Shown: piece by piece, positions 32,715-41,575 of the stretch | Position numbering within the stretch: position 1 is the stretch's first letter | How the letters are laid out: every line of letters starts with the position of its first letter | Origin: JAKSCF01 sp028279945 | GTDB taxonomy: Bacteria; Bacillota; Clostridia; Peptostreptococcales; JAAYPU01 | DNA: 44,768 nucleotides | Reading direction: 5' to 3' | Assembly: GCA_028279945.1 (NCBI GenBank) | Contig: JANQMT010000187.1 | Span: 1 to 44,768, forward strand | Made by a program: the position numbers and the translations under genes | The notes under the pieces: model-generated | What the model was told of the DNA's origin: nothing | What the model saw: only the letters and a program-made list of their open reading frames with translations | Databases searched by the model: none

Positions 32715-33485
32715 ATGAAAAAGCTTATACTTGTTGTATTAGATGGATTGAATAATACTGCAGCACTTGAAAAGATGGGGTTTATGAAGCACTTGGAGGA
32801 GCTGAATATTGCAAAAAGAGAGATTGTTACGGCATCACTTCCCACTCTTTCCAGACCGTTATATGAAACGATTTTAACCGGTAAAGAGCCTTATGAACAT
32901 GGTATATTGCACAACGACATTGTTAGAAAAAGTAAAGAAATCAGTATTTTTCACAAAGCGGATACGGCTGGCTTAACGACAGCTGCAGCTGCCTATTGTT
33001 GGATATCTGAGCTCTATATGAATGTGCCCTTTAATCCAAAAAAAGACCGCATACAGTTTAAAAAAGCGGTACCAATCCATTATGGAATATACTACAGCGA
33101 AGATCAATATCCGGACTCTCATTTATTTCAAGATGCACAATTTCTAGTGGATGAATTTCAGCCTGATTTTTTACTGATTCATCCTATGAATATAGATTAT
33201 TATGGACACTTGTATGGCAGTCATTCAGAAGAGTATGGCTTATCGGCAAGAAAAGCAGATGTTATACTTTCTGATTATAGTCCCAATTGGCTTAAAGAAG
33301 GCTATGATATAGTGGTGACAGCGGACCATGGTATGAATACAGATAAAAGCCATGGGGGAGGTTTAGATGACGAGAGAAAAGTACCATTTTGGTATTTAAA
33401 AAGCGATATGAAAAAAGAGTTTCCTATTTTGCCTACAAAACAAACAGATATATTTTCTTTAATCTGTAAACAACTGGGACTATAA
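32715..33485 (+). CDS. Alkaline-phosphatase-superfamily hydrolase (phosphodiesterase/nucleotide pyrophosphatase type)
   Basis: A 256-residue metal-dependent hydrolase. It begins LILVVLDGLNNT, has the nucleophile region TASLPTLSRPLYETILTGKEP (Thr or Ser after LP), MNIDYYGHLYGSHSE with Asp and His ligands, and VTADHGMNTDKSHGGG with the last metal ligands. These fit the binuclear zinc site of the superfamily, which includes NPP phosphodiesterases, phosphonoacetate hydrolase (PhnA) and phosphopentomutase. It is short for an NPP. No signal peptide is seen, so it acts in the cytoplasm. Together with the HAD gene it suggests hydrolysis of an imported phosphodiester or phosphonate. Confidence 0.82.
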   Translation: MKKLILVVLDGLNNTAALEKMGFMKHLEELNIAKREIVTASLPTLSRPLYETILTGKEPYEHGILHNDIVRKSKEISIFHKADTAGLTTAAAAYCWISELYMNVPFNPKKDRIQFKKAVPIHYGIYYSEDQYPDSHLFQDAQFLVDEFQPDFLLIHPMNIDYYGHLYGSHSEEYGLSARKADVILSDYSPNWLKEGYDIVVTADHGMNTDKSHGGGLDDERKVPFWYLKSDMKKEFPILPTKQTDIFSLICKQLGL

Positions 33486-33500
33486 AATTTTTTCTATAAT

Positions 33501-33533
33501 AAAAGGTATGGACTTAAGAGGTCCATACCTTTT
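33501..33533. terminator. Bidirectional terminator between hydrolase and SLH protein genes
   Basis: Perfect 13-bp stem AAAAGGTATGGAC / GTCCATACCTTTT with a 7-base loop, A-rich on the left and T-rich on the right. It lies between convergent genes and can serve both. Confidence 0.88.
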
Positions 33534-33548
33534 ATTTAATTTATTTCA

Positions 33549-35357
33549 TTATATCAAATTAGATTTTTGTAACAGTCTTTGGATAATAACTGCAACTTCA
33601 GCACGGGTAATATTGTCTTTAGGGGCGATGGTTTGACCGTCTCTACCTGAGATGATTTCAGTTTTTATACAGGAAGCAACCGATTTCTGTGCCCAACTTG
33701 CAATTTCATCCTCATCGCTGAAAGCAGAAAGTACATCAGCAATTTGATCTTCGTTTAAGTCAGGATTAAGATTTGTAATATCCATTGCTCTTGCTATGAT
33801 TGCCATAGCTTCCTCTCTGGTTATTTTAAGTTGCGGATTAAATGCACCGTCATACCCACCTATTAAACTATGGCTGAAGGCAGTCTTGACATAATCGGAA
33901 TACCAGTCTTCAGCCTTTACGTCATAAAAAGGATTTGTATCTGTTTTCATATCCAGCTTAAGGGCTCTAACAATTACTGCAGCAAATTCGGCACGTGTAA
34001 TATCTCTGTTTGGCTCAAACTTATTATCACCTGTACCGTTGATAATATTTCGTGTATTCATGTCGGTTATAGCATCCGCACCCCAGTGATCCGCAATATC
34101 TGAAAATCCGGTTGGTGGTGCGTCGGTGACTGGGGGAACGGTTGGTGTTACAGGAGTTACAGGCGCTACGGTGGGTGCTACCGGTGCTGCCGTAGGTGGG
34201 CTGTCAACTGAAGCCCATAAATTTCCCCCATATTTCATAACAGTTATCTTTTTATTATTCCCATTGTCTTCAAATGCCAAGTAGGGAGTACCGTTTTCGA
34301 CATATAATGAAATATGTTCTGCAAGACCTTTAGAAATGCCAGGTGTGCCAACAGAAGCCCATGTGAAACCATTATATTTCATAACAGTAGCCTTAAAATA
34401 GCTTACTGAATCTTTAAATGCTATATAAGGTGTTCCATTATCCAGATATAAAGAGATATGTTCTGCGAAACCTTGAGATAATCCAGGGAGACCAACAGAA
34501 ACCCATGAAGAACCATCATATTTCATTACCGTAGCTTTATAAAAGCTTACGGAATCCTTAAATGCCAAATAAGGTGTGTTGTTGTCAACGTCTAAAGAAA
34601 TATAGTCGGCACGACCTTGAGTAAACCCTGCGGTACCAATGGTAGTCCAAACATTATTTTCAAATTTCATGACCGTTGCTTTACTATAATGGGCTATATC
34701 TTGGAATGCCAAATAAGGGACACCATTATCTATGGATAGTGAAATATATTGGGCTTTACCGGTTGAAAGACCTGCTTTACCGACAGATACCCATTCAGTA
34801 CCGTTATATTTCATAACGGTTACTTTACTATTCACTGAATAATCCATAAATCCAACATATGGAGTGCCATTATCAACATATAGTGATGTATATGCTGTTT
34901 TGTCTTTTGTAAAGCCGTATTTACCGACATTAACCCAAGAATTGCCATCATACTTTTGAACGACTAACTTTTGATTTTTTGAAGCATCTCTGTAAGCTAC
35001 ATAAGGGGTTCCGTTATCTACAAAGAGGGATATGTATCCTGCTTGACCTGTAGAAAAACCGGCTGTCCCAACATAAACCCATGAACTACCGTCGTATTTT
35101 TTAACAGTAATTTTATTACCGGTTGAAGAATCCTTAAATGCAACATATGGAGTGCTGTCGTATACAGATAGTGAAACATCGGTTACCGCATCATCCAGAC
35201 TTTGACGGCTACTCGTTTCTTCCTCTGGGGTTTCTTCCTCTGGGGTTTCTTCTTCTGGGGTTTCTTCGGAAGCATATACAGTGGGAAGTGTTAAAACGCT
35301 TATGATACAGAATATCAGCAATAAGCAGAAAATTCCTTTAACTAATCTTTTGTTCAT
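33549..35357 (-). CDS. SLH-domain surface protein with seven-repeat probable beta-propeller
   Basis: A 602-residue exported protein. A signal peptide (about 1-29) is followed by a short EETPEE repeat stalk. Then come seven repeats of about 47 residues, each of the form YISLYVDNGTPYVAF-KDS...KATVMKYDGSSWVSVG; seven such units suggest a seven-bladed beta-propeller. A Pro/Thr/Val-rich linker leads to three SLH domains (about 418-602; for example FSDIADHWGADAITDM, FYDVKAEDWYSDYVK, ITRAEVAVIIQRLL), which bind pyruvylated cell-wall polymer. Ligand of the propeller is unknown. RBS AGGAGG precedes its ATG. Confidence 0.92.
   Translation of the reverse strand: MNKRLVKGIFCLLLIFCIISVLTLPTVYASEETPEEETPEEETPEEETSSRQSLDDAVTDVSLSVYDSTPYVAFKDSSTGNKITVKKYDGSSWVYVGTAGFSTGQAGYISLFVDNGTPYVAYRDASKNQKLVVQKYDGNSWVNVGKYGFTKDKTAYTSLYVDNGTPYVGFMDYSVNSKVTVMKYNGTEWVSVGKAGLSTGKAQYISLSIDNGVPYLAFQDIAHYSKATVMKFENNVWTTIGTAGFTQGRADYISLDVDNNTPYLAFKDSVSFYKATVMKYDGSSWVSVGLPGLSQGFAEHISLYLDNGTPYIAFKDSVSYFKATVMKYNGFTWASVGTPGISKGLAEHISLYVENGTPYLAFEDNGNNKKITVMKYGGNLWASVDSPPTAAPVAPTVAPVTPVTPTVPPVTDAPPTGFSDIADHWGADAITDMNTRNIINGTGDNKFEPNRDITRAEFAAVIVRALKLDMKTDTNPFYDVKAEDWYSDYVKTAFSHSLIGGYDGAFNPQLKITREEAMAIIARAMDITNLNPDLNEDQIADVLSAFSDEDEIASWAQKSVASCIKTEIISGRDGQTIAPKDNITRAEVAVIIQRLLQKSNLI
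34216..35180 (-). repeat. Seven imperfect repeats of about 141 bp inside the SLH protein gene
   Basis: The propeller units repeat at DNA level with roughly 141-bp spacing; units 5-7 are the most alike (shared YKATVMKYDG, AEHISLY). This suggests recent internal duplication and a region prone to copy number change or assembly error. Confidence 0.75.
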
Positions 35358-35562
35358 GTTATTCCTCCTTATTATTTTAGATGTCTATTTTTAGCTAACA
35401 TAAATTATATAAAAACTGTAAGGTTTAAAAGGATTTGATTTTTACAGCAAGTCATTGTGTATTGAACTTTTATGAGATCATATATTAGCCTTATATTTAT
35501 TTTATCATCTATAAAACACCGTGAAAACACTTTTCTTAACATTAAAAAAGAAGGCAATTTTG

Positions 35563-35615
35563 AACTTGAGATATAATCTTATATAGATAGCTAATTCAGG
35601 TTTATATCTCAAGTT
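35563..35615 (-). terminator. 13-bp inverted repeat at the end of the ABC-2 permease gene
   Basis: AACTTGAGATATA (35563-35575) and TATATCTCAAGTT (35603-35615) are perfect complements with a 27-base loop. The right arm overlaps the last codons and stop of the permease. A probable transcript-end structure, without a clear T run close by. Confidence 0.55.
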
Positions 35616-37263
35616 TTTCCCATAGCACTGCGGTTATTTTCCTTGAGAGTAAAATGGTTACGATAACTGTAGCGACCAAAACTGCTGTAGCAGCAGGCAA
35701 AGTCAATACATTACTTATTTTTGAGAGCATCCATATATGGATTGGAGCATCCTTTAGAAAAAACAGAATCATGGGGCCTGCAGAAAGCATTCCATAAAGT
35801 GCAGGCAGTACAAGGCTTAAAACATACCCTGTAAATCTGTTTTTTTCATAATATTTTTCCAAGAATAGAATATCTACAGCTGTATATATTGCTGCACTCC
35901 CATAGAGAATCATCAGCAAAGCCAACCCCGACAGAAGTATTGCAGGTAAATCTATTCCTCTGATCACTGAAAATAGTAGAATTCCAACGAGACTCACCAG
36001 ATAGCCGGGTATCAAAACCATGATACTTTCAATGTCAAATACCTTGTAACCGTTTAAAGGCATCACTTTGAGCAGCCAGAATCGGTTTTTCATAAGATTT
36101 TTATCCACAGCTATTTCTATGGGGTTAAAAGGTACCGAGACTGCCATAATATTAAATATACCTGCTATTCCAATTAAAATATAGAGTGCCAGTAAAGGGT
36201 CTTCAGAAAAATAACCTTTGAAAACAAACAAAATCAACGGGATTACAAAGACCAACAACAGTGAAGCGCCTGGTATAAACATCTCGTGATTCCTTAAGGC
36301 CATTTGCCATTCTCCTTTAATCAAACCCCATGTTGAATGGCTGTATGATTTTTTAAAATCACCTGATTTTGAAGACTGCTTTTTATAAACTTTTGAATCC
36401 GAATGCTGGCTTTTGCTCCATCCTCCGTAAAATAATTTTTGAGATAAGAAAAAAACAAGTATTACAGCTAAAAGCGTAGTAATTACCAGGGAAATCAAAG
36501 GAACGAAAAGCCTTTCAAGCTCTCCGGTAGCAGAAAAAGATAATATCCTGATACCTGCCGTAACAGGTATAATATCCGTCATAAAAGGTCTTCCAAGAAA
36601 CTCCGTAAAGTTTTGTACGTATATAGGAGATATTACTCTTGTTCTACCCGACAAAATGACGATAAACAGAATATTGACTGCAAAGGAAAGAAATATCGTA
36701 ATTCTAGTAAATAGTTTTGTAGAGAGTATCCTTATACTGAGCATGCCAATAATAAGTCCCAGTGTAGACGGTATAAGTGATATCAGGAAATAAAAAGGTA
36801 TTATGAGAAGGTAAAAAAACCATGGTGCAGATACCGACCATCCCATTGCCGCAAGTAATGGAAACATGATAAAGATTTTGTCTTTGTTACTGTTAAAAAC
36901 ATACTCTGCATATTTGGACATAAAAACATAGTTGATGGGCACCGGAATGGATATCAGGTAATTGAGATCAGGTGACTTATAGAAATTCTTGATGATATTG
37001 CTGATGCTTTGAACAAACGCAAAAAAATGTATAAAAGTGGTAGCTACAGTACAGAGTGCCATAATCACAGTTTTTGCAGCTGTGATATCCTCCGGTATCA
37101 ATCCGTTGAATGTATACTTTTTAAACAGATATATCAGCAGTATTTGGAGAGATACTATAATCATACCGATTTTTACAGTCCTGAGAACCGTATTTCTATC
37201 TTTCCACAAGATGTTACGCAGGATCGAAAGCCTTAATTTCAAAAACCACAAGATATAATCCAT
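35602..37263 (-). CDS. ABC-2 type transporter permease
   Basis: A 553-residue membrane protein with about twelve hydrophobic segments in two groups of six, separated by a soluble loop (about 285-325, rich in Ser/Lys). It is encoded together with one ATPase and overlaps its gene by an ATGA. The pattern resembles the large clostridial ABC exporter permeases of unknown function. No peptide, lantibiotic or resistance gene is adjacent, so the exported substrate is not predictable. Confidence 0.82.
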   Translation of the reverse strand: MDYILWFLKLRLSILRNILWKDRNTVLRTVKIGMIIVSLQILLIYLFKKYTFNGLIPEDITAAKTVIMALCTVATTFIHFFAFVQSISNIIKNFYKSPDLNYLISIPVPINYVFMSKYAEYVFNSNKDKIFIMFPLLAAMGWSVSAPWFFYLLIIPFYFLISLIPSTLGLIIGMLSIRILSTKLFTRITIFLSFAVNILFIVILSGRTRVISPIYVQNFTEFLGRPFMTDIIPVTAGIRILSFSATGELERLFVPLISLVITTLLAVILVFFLSQKLFYGGWSKSQHSDSKVYKKQSSKSGDFKKSYSHSTWGLIKGEWQMALRNHEMFIPGASLLLVFVIPLILFVFKGYFSEDPLLALYILIGIAGIFNIMAVSVPFNPIEIAVDKNLMKNRFWLLKVMPLNGYKVFDIESIMVLIPGYLVSLVGILLFSVIRGIDLPAILLSGLALLMILYGSAAIYTAVDILFLEKYYEKNRFTGYVLSLVLPALYGMLSAGPMILFFLKDAPIHIWMLSKISNVLTLPAATAVLVATVIVTILLSRKITAVLWEKLEI

Positions 37264-38015
37264 CAGTCTCCACCTCTATCGATTTCATTTATATTTTCTT
37301 GCGTCAACTTCAAAAATATATCCTCTAGTGTAGACCCAGAAGATGATGCTTTTTCTTTCAGCTCATCCAGGGTACCCACTGCAATCAATTCTCCATGATA
37401 AATAACGCCTATCCTGTCACAAATTCTTTCGGCGATTTCCAGTATGTGTGTTGTAAACAGTACAGCAGCACCTTCATCGGCATGTTTCCTGAACATGTCT
37501 TTTGCAGCTTTGGCACTTACGGCATCCAGACCTGTGGTTGGCTCATCCAGGAGCATGACTTTGGGTTTGTGCAATAAAGCCGCACCTAAAGTGATTTTTC
37601 GGCGCATACCCTGTGAATAGCTGCCTATCAGCTGATCCGCTTCATCGAACATCTGAAGCTGTTCCAGCAGATGGTTGATGCTGCTTCCCGCATCCGACAT
37701 GCCTTTCATGTATATACCGGAAACCATGCTTAAAAACTCACGTCCTGTTAGTTTGTCATATAAGTAAGGGTTTTCAGGAACGTATCCAAGATTCTTCTTT
37801 GCCTCTACGGGTTGGGTTACTATGTCATATCCGCATATTTTCACACTTCCGGAAGTGGGTTTTAAAAGGCCTGAGCTGACCTTGATTGTGGTTGTTTTGC
37901 CTGCTCCGTTATGTCCTAAAAAACCAAAGATTTCTCCGGGACGCACCGTAAAATTTATTCCTTTAACTGCCTGTTTTTTACCATAGTTTTTTACCAGGTT
38001 CTTTACTTCCAGCAT
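37263..38015 (-). CDS. ABC transporter ATPase (exporter type)
   Basis: A 250-residue ATPase with Walker A GHNGAGKTT, Q-loop YVPENPYL, a modified signature YSQGMRRK, Walker B VMLLDEPTTGLD and H-loop LFTTHILE. These are the marks of CcmA/NatA-type ATPases that work with ABC-2 permeases. RBS AGGAGG is visible before the ATG. First gene of a two-gene minus-strand operon. Confidence 0.93.
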   Translation of the reverse strand: MLEVKNLVKNYGKKQAVKGINFTVRPGEIFGFLGHNGAGKTTTIKVSSGLLKPTSGSVKICGYDIVTQPVEAKKNLGYVPENPYLYDKLTGREFLSMVSGIYMKGMSDAGSSINHLLEQLQMFDEADQLIGSYSQGMRRKITLGAALLHKPKVMLLDEPTTGLDAVSAKAAKDMFRKHADEGAAVLFTTHILEIAERICDRIGVIYHGELIAVGTLDELKEKASSSGSTLEDIFLKLTQENINEIDRGGD

Positions 38016-38227
38016 ATTTTCCTCCTGTTTTTTTAAAACTTTATTCTATCAATTACACTTGACAAAAGTTTGTACATAATTTTTAAATTTTATCCTATAA
38101 TGAATGGTTAATTTACAGTATTTTCTCTTCAATGATAACCAAATATTTTACTCATGTCCAGTTTTTTATACAGGTTTACTTGAAGGCTGTGATTATTAGA
38201 GCAGATGGTACCTTTTATGGAAATAAG

Positions 38228-38256
38228 TTTACACGTATACGTACATATGATATAAT
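38228..38256 (+). promoter_or_regulatory. Promoter of the thiamine salvage operon
   Basis: TTTACA (38228-38233), exactly 17 bases, TATAAT (38251-38256). Transcription would start near 38263, about ten bases before the riboswitch. Confidence 0.85.
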
Positions 38257-38271
38257 AACACAAATTGAATA

Positions 38272-38359
38272 TAGGGGAGCTTGCGCAGGCAGGCTGAGAG
38301 GAAGTGAAAATGAGGCTTCGACCCTTACACCTGATTTGGATAATGCCAACGTAGGAAAT
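38272..38359 (+). ncRNA. TPP riboswitch (THI element)
   Basis: The conserved TPP aptamer parts are all present in order: AGGGGAGC, GGCTGAGAGG (38292-38301), GACCCTTACACCTGATTTGG (38320-38339), ATAATGCCAACGTAGGAA. It binds thiamine pyrophosphate. A terminator follows, and the thiM-thiE-HAD-thiD operon lies downstream. Confidence 0.96.
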
Positions 38360-38392
38360 ACATTTTACATTATTAAAGATATTGTGAATGAG

Positions 38393-38424
38393 TAGGATAT
38401 ACCTGTATTGGTATATCCTATTTT
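38393..38424 (+). terminator. Expression-platform terminator of the TPP riboswitch
   Basis: TAGGATATACC (38393-38403) pairs perfectly with GGTATATCCTA (38410-38420), followed by TTTT. It lies between aptamer and thiM, as expected for a riboswitch that stops transcription when TPP is bound. Confidence 0.85.
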
Positions 38425-38561
38425 GGTGTTATGATACTTATTTGCTAACTTTTTAAACACATAAATCTTATTTACAGAGGATTTATGCCTATTGAAAGGC
38501 AGTGCAGCTTTATTAGATGGATTATTGGAAGTTGATGAATGATCGTTAAGGAGGGAAAATT

Positions 38562-39386
38562 ATGTTTGAACAAATTTTTAAAAATGTCAATGAGAAAATG
38601 CCTTTGGTACACTCTATTACAAATTACGTGACAGTGAATGATTGTGCCAATACCATTTTGGCTTGTGGTGGTGCACCTATCATGGCTGATGATAAAATTG
38701 AAGTAGAGGAGATCACGTCTATTTGTAATGCTTTAGTCATTAATATTGGAACATTAAATGTGAGAACCATTGAGTCTATGATTTTAGCAGGTAAAAAGGC
38801 AAATGAGCTGAACCATCCTGTAATATTAGATCCTGTAGGGGCCGGCGCTTCTGTACTGAGGACTGAAACGGTCTTTAAACTTTTAAAGGAAGTGAAATTC
38901 TCAGTCATTAGAGGGAATATTTCAGAGATTAAAACCGTTTATGCAGGTAGCGGTACTACAAAAGGTGTGGATGCAGATATCAATGATGCAGTGAATGACA
39001 CCAATTTAGATGATACCATTGGCTTTGCCAAATCATTAAGCCAAAAAACGGGAGCTGTTATTGCGATTACAGGGGCTATTGACATTGTAACAGACGGACG
39101 AAAAGCATATATCATCAAAAATGGGCATCCTCTGATGTCTAAAATAACAGGATCAGGTTGTATGTTGACGTCGGTAATAGGCTGCTATTGTGGTGCCAAT
39201 GAAGATAATATTTTAGAGGCAACGGCAGCTTCTGTAAGTGCTATGGGATTATGCGGAGAATTAGCTTATAATAAAGTATGTCAAGAAGACGGCGGAACTG
39301 CAACATTTAGAACTTACTTAATGGATTATATGAGTAAGATAAATGCAGAGCTTCTAAATGGAGGTATGAAAATTGAAAGTCGATAA
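38562..39386 (+). CDS. thiM: Hydroxyethylthiazole kinase ThiM
   Basis: A 274-residue ribokinase-like enzyme that phosphorylates 4-methyl-5-(2-hydroxyethyl)thiazole for thiamine salvage. Visible are PLVHSITNYVTVNDCANTIL at the N-terminus, GGAPIMADD, LDPVGAGAS, RGNISEI and the catalytic GSGCML near residue 200. It follows the TPP riboswitch and overlaps thiE. RBS AAGGAGGG precedes the ATG. Confidence 0.96.
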   Translation: MFEQIFKNVNEKMPLVHSITNYVTVNDCANTILACGGAPIMADDKIEVEEITSICNALVINIGTLNVRTIESMILAGKKANELNHPVILDPVGAGASVLRTETVFKLLKEVKFSVIRGNISEIKTVYAGSGTTKGVDADINDAVNDTNLDDTIGFAKSLSQKTGAVIAITGAIDIVTDGRKAYIIKNGHPLMSKITGSGCMLTSVIGCYCGANEDNILEATAASVSAMGLCGELAYNKVCQEDGGTATFRTYLMDYMSKINAELLNGGMKIESR

Positions 39387-40014
39387 AAAATCAATGCTGC
39401 TTTACGTTGTAACCGATAGAACATGGCTTGGGGAAAATTTGCTCACGTCACAAGTTGAAGATACGATTAAAGCTGGTGCAACATTTATTCAACTGAGAGA
39501 AAAAGATATGTCATTAGATGACTTTATAAGGGAAGCCAGAGATATAAAGGTCTTAACAGATCGATATCAAGTGCCCTTTGTGATCAATGATAATGTAGAA
39601 GTAGCAATGGCTGTTAATGCAGATGGTGTTCATGTTGGACAAAGTGACATGGAAGCATCTAGGGTTCGGTCACTTATAGGTAAGGACAAAATACTGGGTG
39701 TGTCTGCTCAAACAGTAGAACAAGCTGTCACAGCTGAAAAAATGGGAGCTGACTATATTGGAGTAGGAGCCGTATTTGCTACATCTACCAAAACAGATGC
39801 AAATGAGATGTCGTTTGGTACCATAAAAGCAATATGTGAGAAGGTATCAATTCCTGTTGTCGCCATAGGGGGTATTGATGAAGATAACATTTTTCAGTTG
39901 AAAGGCAGCGGGGTTCATGGTGTAGCTGTTATTTCAGCAATATTTTCTAAGCCGGATATTTATTCAGCTGCTCAAAAGCTATACAGCCTGAGTAAGGAAA
40001 TGGTTAGTATATGA
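39373..40014 (+). CDS. thiE: Thiamine-phosphate synthase ThiE
   Basis: A 213-residue TIM-barrel enzyme joining HMP-PP and thiazole phosphate to thiamine phosphate. Motifs: LYVVTDR, FIQLREKDM, FVINDNVEVAMAVNADGVHVGQSDM in parts, GADYIGVGAVFATSTK and VAIGGI. The start is TTG at 39373, with GGAGG 8 nt upstream inside thiM; the nearby ATG at 39366 is out of frame. Its stop overlaps the next gene as ATGA. Confidence 0.95.
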   Translation: MKVDKKSMLLYVVTDRTWLGENLLTSQVEDTIKAGATFIQLREKDMSLDDFIREARDIKVLTDRYQVPFVINDNVEVAMAVNADGVHVGQSDMEASRVRSLIGKDKILGVSAQTVEQAVTAEKMGADYIGVGAVFATSTKTDANEMSFGTIKAICEKVSIPVVAIGGIDEDNIFQLKGSGVHGVAVISAIFSKPDIYSAAQKLYSLSKEMVSI

Positions 40015-40658
40015 ATTTAAAAGGTATGATAATAGATTTAGATGGTACGTTATTAGATTCCATGAGATATTGGGATACAGTAGGTGCTGATTTTTTAAGA
40101 AATCAGAATGTAGTCCCTCCGGATAGCCTAAATGACATCATCAAAGAAATGAGTTTTGAAGAGTCGGCACAATATTTTATTGATGAATTTGGTTTGCATT
40201 TTTCGGTGACTGATGTGATCCATGAAATTAATAAGATGGTGGATGATGCGTATAGACATACCATTCAACTAAAACCTGATGCCGAGGGTGCATTGAAAAA
40301 AATGAAAGCTAGAGGCATGAAACTTTGCATTGCTACTGTAACCAATCATCAATTAGCAGAATTGGCACTAACTCGACTCGGTGTTATGGATTATTTTGAA
40401 TTTATCATAACCTGCGGTGAGGTTGGGCAGAGTAAAAATGAACCTGATATTTACAATAAAGCTGCTCAATTATTTGGTCTAAAGTCAGCTGATATCGGGG
40501 TAATAGAAGATGCCTTGTACTGTATGAAAACTGCAAAAAATTCGGGATTTTATGTGATCGGTATGTACGATGAATCTTCTCAGTTAGATACAGAAGTGAT
40601 TATAAAAACCTGTGATCAATATGTTACATCTTTTAAAGAATTGGAGGGGTTGTTATGA
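40011..40658 (+). CDS. HAD-family phosphatase within the thiamine operon
   Basis: A 215-residue HAD hydrolase with motif I IDLDGTLLDS, motif II threonine in IATVTNHQ, motif III lysine in GQSKNEPDIY and motif IV VIEDALY. It overlaps thiE and thiD by four bases each, so it is firmly part of the operon. A role as thiamine (mono)phosphate or pyrimidine phosphate phosphatase is likely by context but not shown by sequence. It resembles the beta-phosphoglucomutase-like subfamily. Confidence 0.88.
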   Translation: MNLKGMIIDLDGTLLDSMRYWDTVGADFLRNQNVVPPDSLNDIIKEMSFEESAQYFIDEFGLHFSVTDVIHEINKMVDDAYRHTIQLKPDAEGALKKMKARGMKLCIATVTNHQLAELALTRLGVMDYFEFIITCGEVGQSKNEPDIYNKAAQLFGLKSADIGVIEDALYCMKTAKNSGFYVIGMYDESSQLDTEVIIKTCDQYVTSFKELEGLL

Positions 40659-41446
40659 AAAAAGTGCTGACCATTGCCGGATCAGATTGCAGCGGAGGAG
40701 CAGGAATACAAGCAGATATAAAAACCATAACCGTCCATAACATGTATGCAATGAGTGCCGTTACGGCACTAACAGCACAAAATACCACAGGCGTATATGG
40801 TGTTTTAGAGGCTGAAAGTGAATTTGTCGGCCGGCAGTTGGATTGTATTTTTAACGATATCTATCCGGATGCAGTGAAAATAGGGATGGTATCATCCATC
40901 GAAATTATCGAAATGATCGCGAAGAAACTTGTAGAATATAAAGCGGAAAATGTGGTAATAGATCCGGTCATGTTTTCTACAAGCGGACATGCACTGATGA
41001 GCGATAATGCTATGGAAACATTAATCCATAAACTGCTGCCGTTAGGTGATGTCATAACACCTAATATATCTGAAGCAGAAGGCTTATGCGGGTTTAAAAT
41101 CAATAACACAAATGATATGGTAAAAGCAGCAGAGCATATTTTTGGTACCTTAAAGGGTGATGTCTTGGTGAAAGGAGGACATCTATCGGATTGCGCAGAT
41201 GATTTGCTTTATAGCAAAGGAGAATGTACATGGTTTAAAGGAGAAAAAATTAATAATCTCAATACACACGGCACGGGATGTACGCTATCGTCAGCCATTG
41301 CATGTAATCTTGCAGATGGTAATGATATTAAAACCTGTATTAAAAATGCAAAAGCATATATTACAGGTGCTTTAAAAGCCGATTTTAACTTGGGTCAGGG
41401 AAGTGGCCCTCTTAACCATTGCTATGGTTTATTAAAAACACTTTAA
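40655..41446 (+). CDS. thiD: Hydroxymethylpyrimidine (phosphate) kinase ThiD
   Basis: A 263-residue ribokinase-fold enzyme phosphorylating HMP and HMP-P. Motifs: LTIAGSDCSGGAGIQADIKT, MSAVTALTAQNT, IGMVSS, VIDPVMFSTSGH and the catalytic NTHGTGCTLSSAIA. With ThiM and ThiE it completes salvage from HMP and thiazole. No thiC or thiG is present here, so de novo synthesis is not shown by this window. Confidence 0.96.
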   Translation: MKKVLTIAGSDCSGGAGIQADIKTITVHNMYAMSAVTALTAQNTTGVYGVLEAESEFVGRQLDCIFNDIYPDAVKIGMVSSIEIIEMIAKKLVEYKAENVVIDPVMFSTSGHALMSDNAMETLIHKLLPLGDVITPNISEAEGLCGFKINNTNDMVKAAEHIFGTLKGDVLVKGGHLSDCADDLLYSKGECTWFKGEKINNLNTHGTGCTLSSAIACNLADGNDIKTCIKNAKAYITGALKADFNLGQGSGPLNHCYGLLKTL

Positions 41447-41478
41447 CCATAAAAACGTTATAAAATTATAAATATATC

Positions 41479-41553
41479 TTGACTTGATATATCGAGTTGT
41501 GATATATTTTTTTTAACATACTATATCAAGTCTTGATATATCGTGTCGTGATA
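41479..41553. promoter_or_regulatory. PadR promoter region with paired repeats
   Basis: CTTGATATATCGAGTTGTGATA (41483-41504, shown in shortened sense) recurs as CTTGATATATCGTGTCGTGAT at 41532, 49 bases later. Each contains a TGATATATC half-site, and TATATCAAGTCTTGATATA is a palindrome. The first copy overlaps a possible promoter (TTGACT at 41479, TATATT at 41503). These are probable autoregulatory operators of the PadR gene. Confidence 0.65.
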
Positions 41554-41575
41554 CTTTGTCTGGAGGCTGTAAAAC

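Noticed and set aside
34216..35180. Regular repeats considered as a CRISPR or minisatellite array
   Set aside because: The repeats are in-frame, diverged and encode propeller units of the SLH protein; there are no constant repeats with unique spacers.
35358..35601. 244-bp gap between the SLH gene and the ABC-2 permease gene
   Set aside because: Only the SLH promoter area and the 13-bp inverted repeat at the permease end are visible; no gene or riboswitch found.
38132..38395. 87-codon open frame before the thiamine operon
   Set aside because: It runs through the promoter and the TPP riboswitch aptamer, has no RBS and no recognisable protein features; the conserved RNA explains the sequence.
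38485..38535. Possible 16-codon leader peptide (MPIERQCSF...) with GAGG upstream, between the riboswitch terminator and thiM
   Set aside because: Nothing supports it beyond a start and a weak RBS; riboswitch control already explains regulation.
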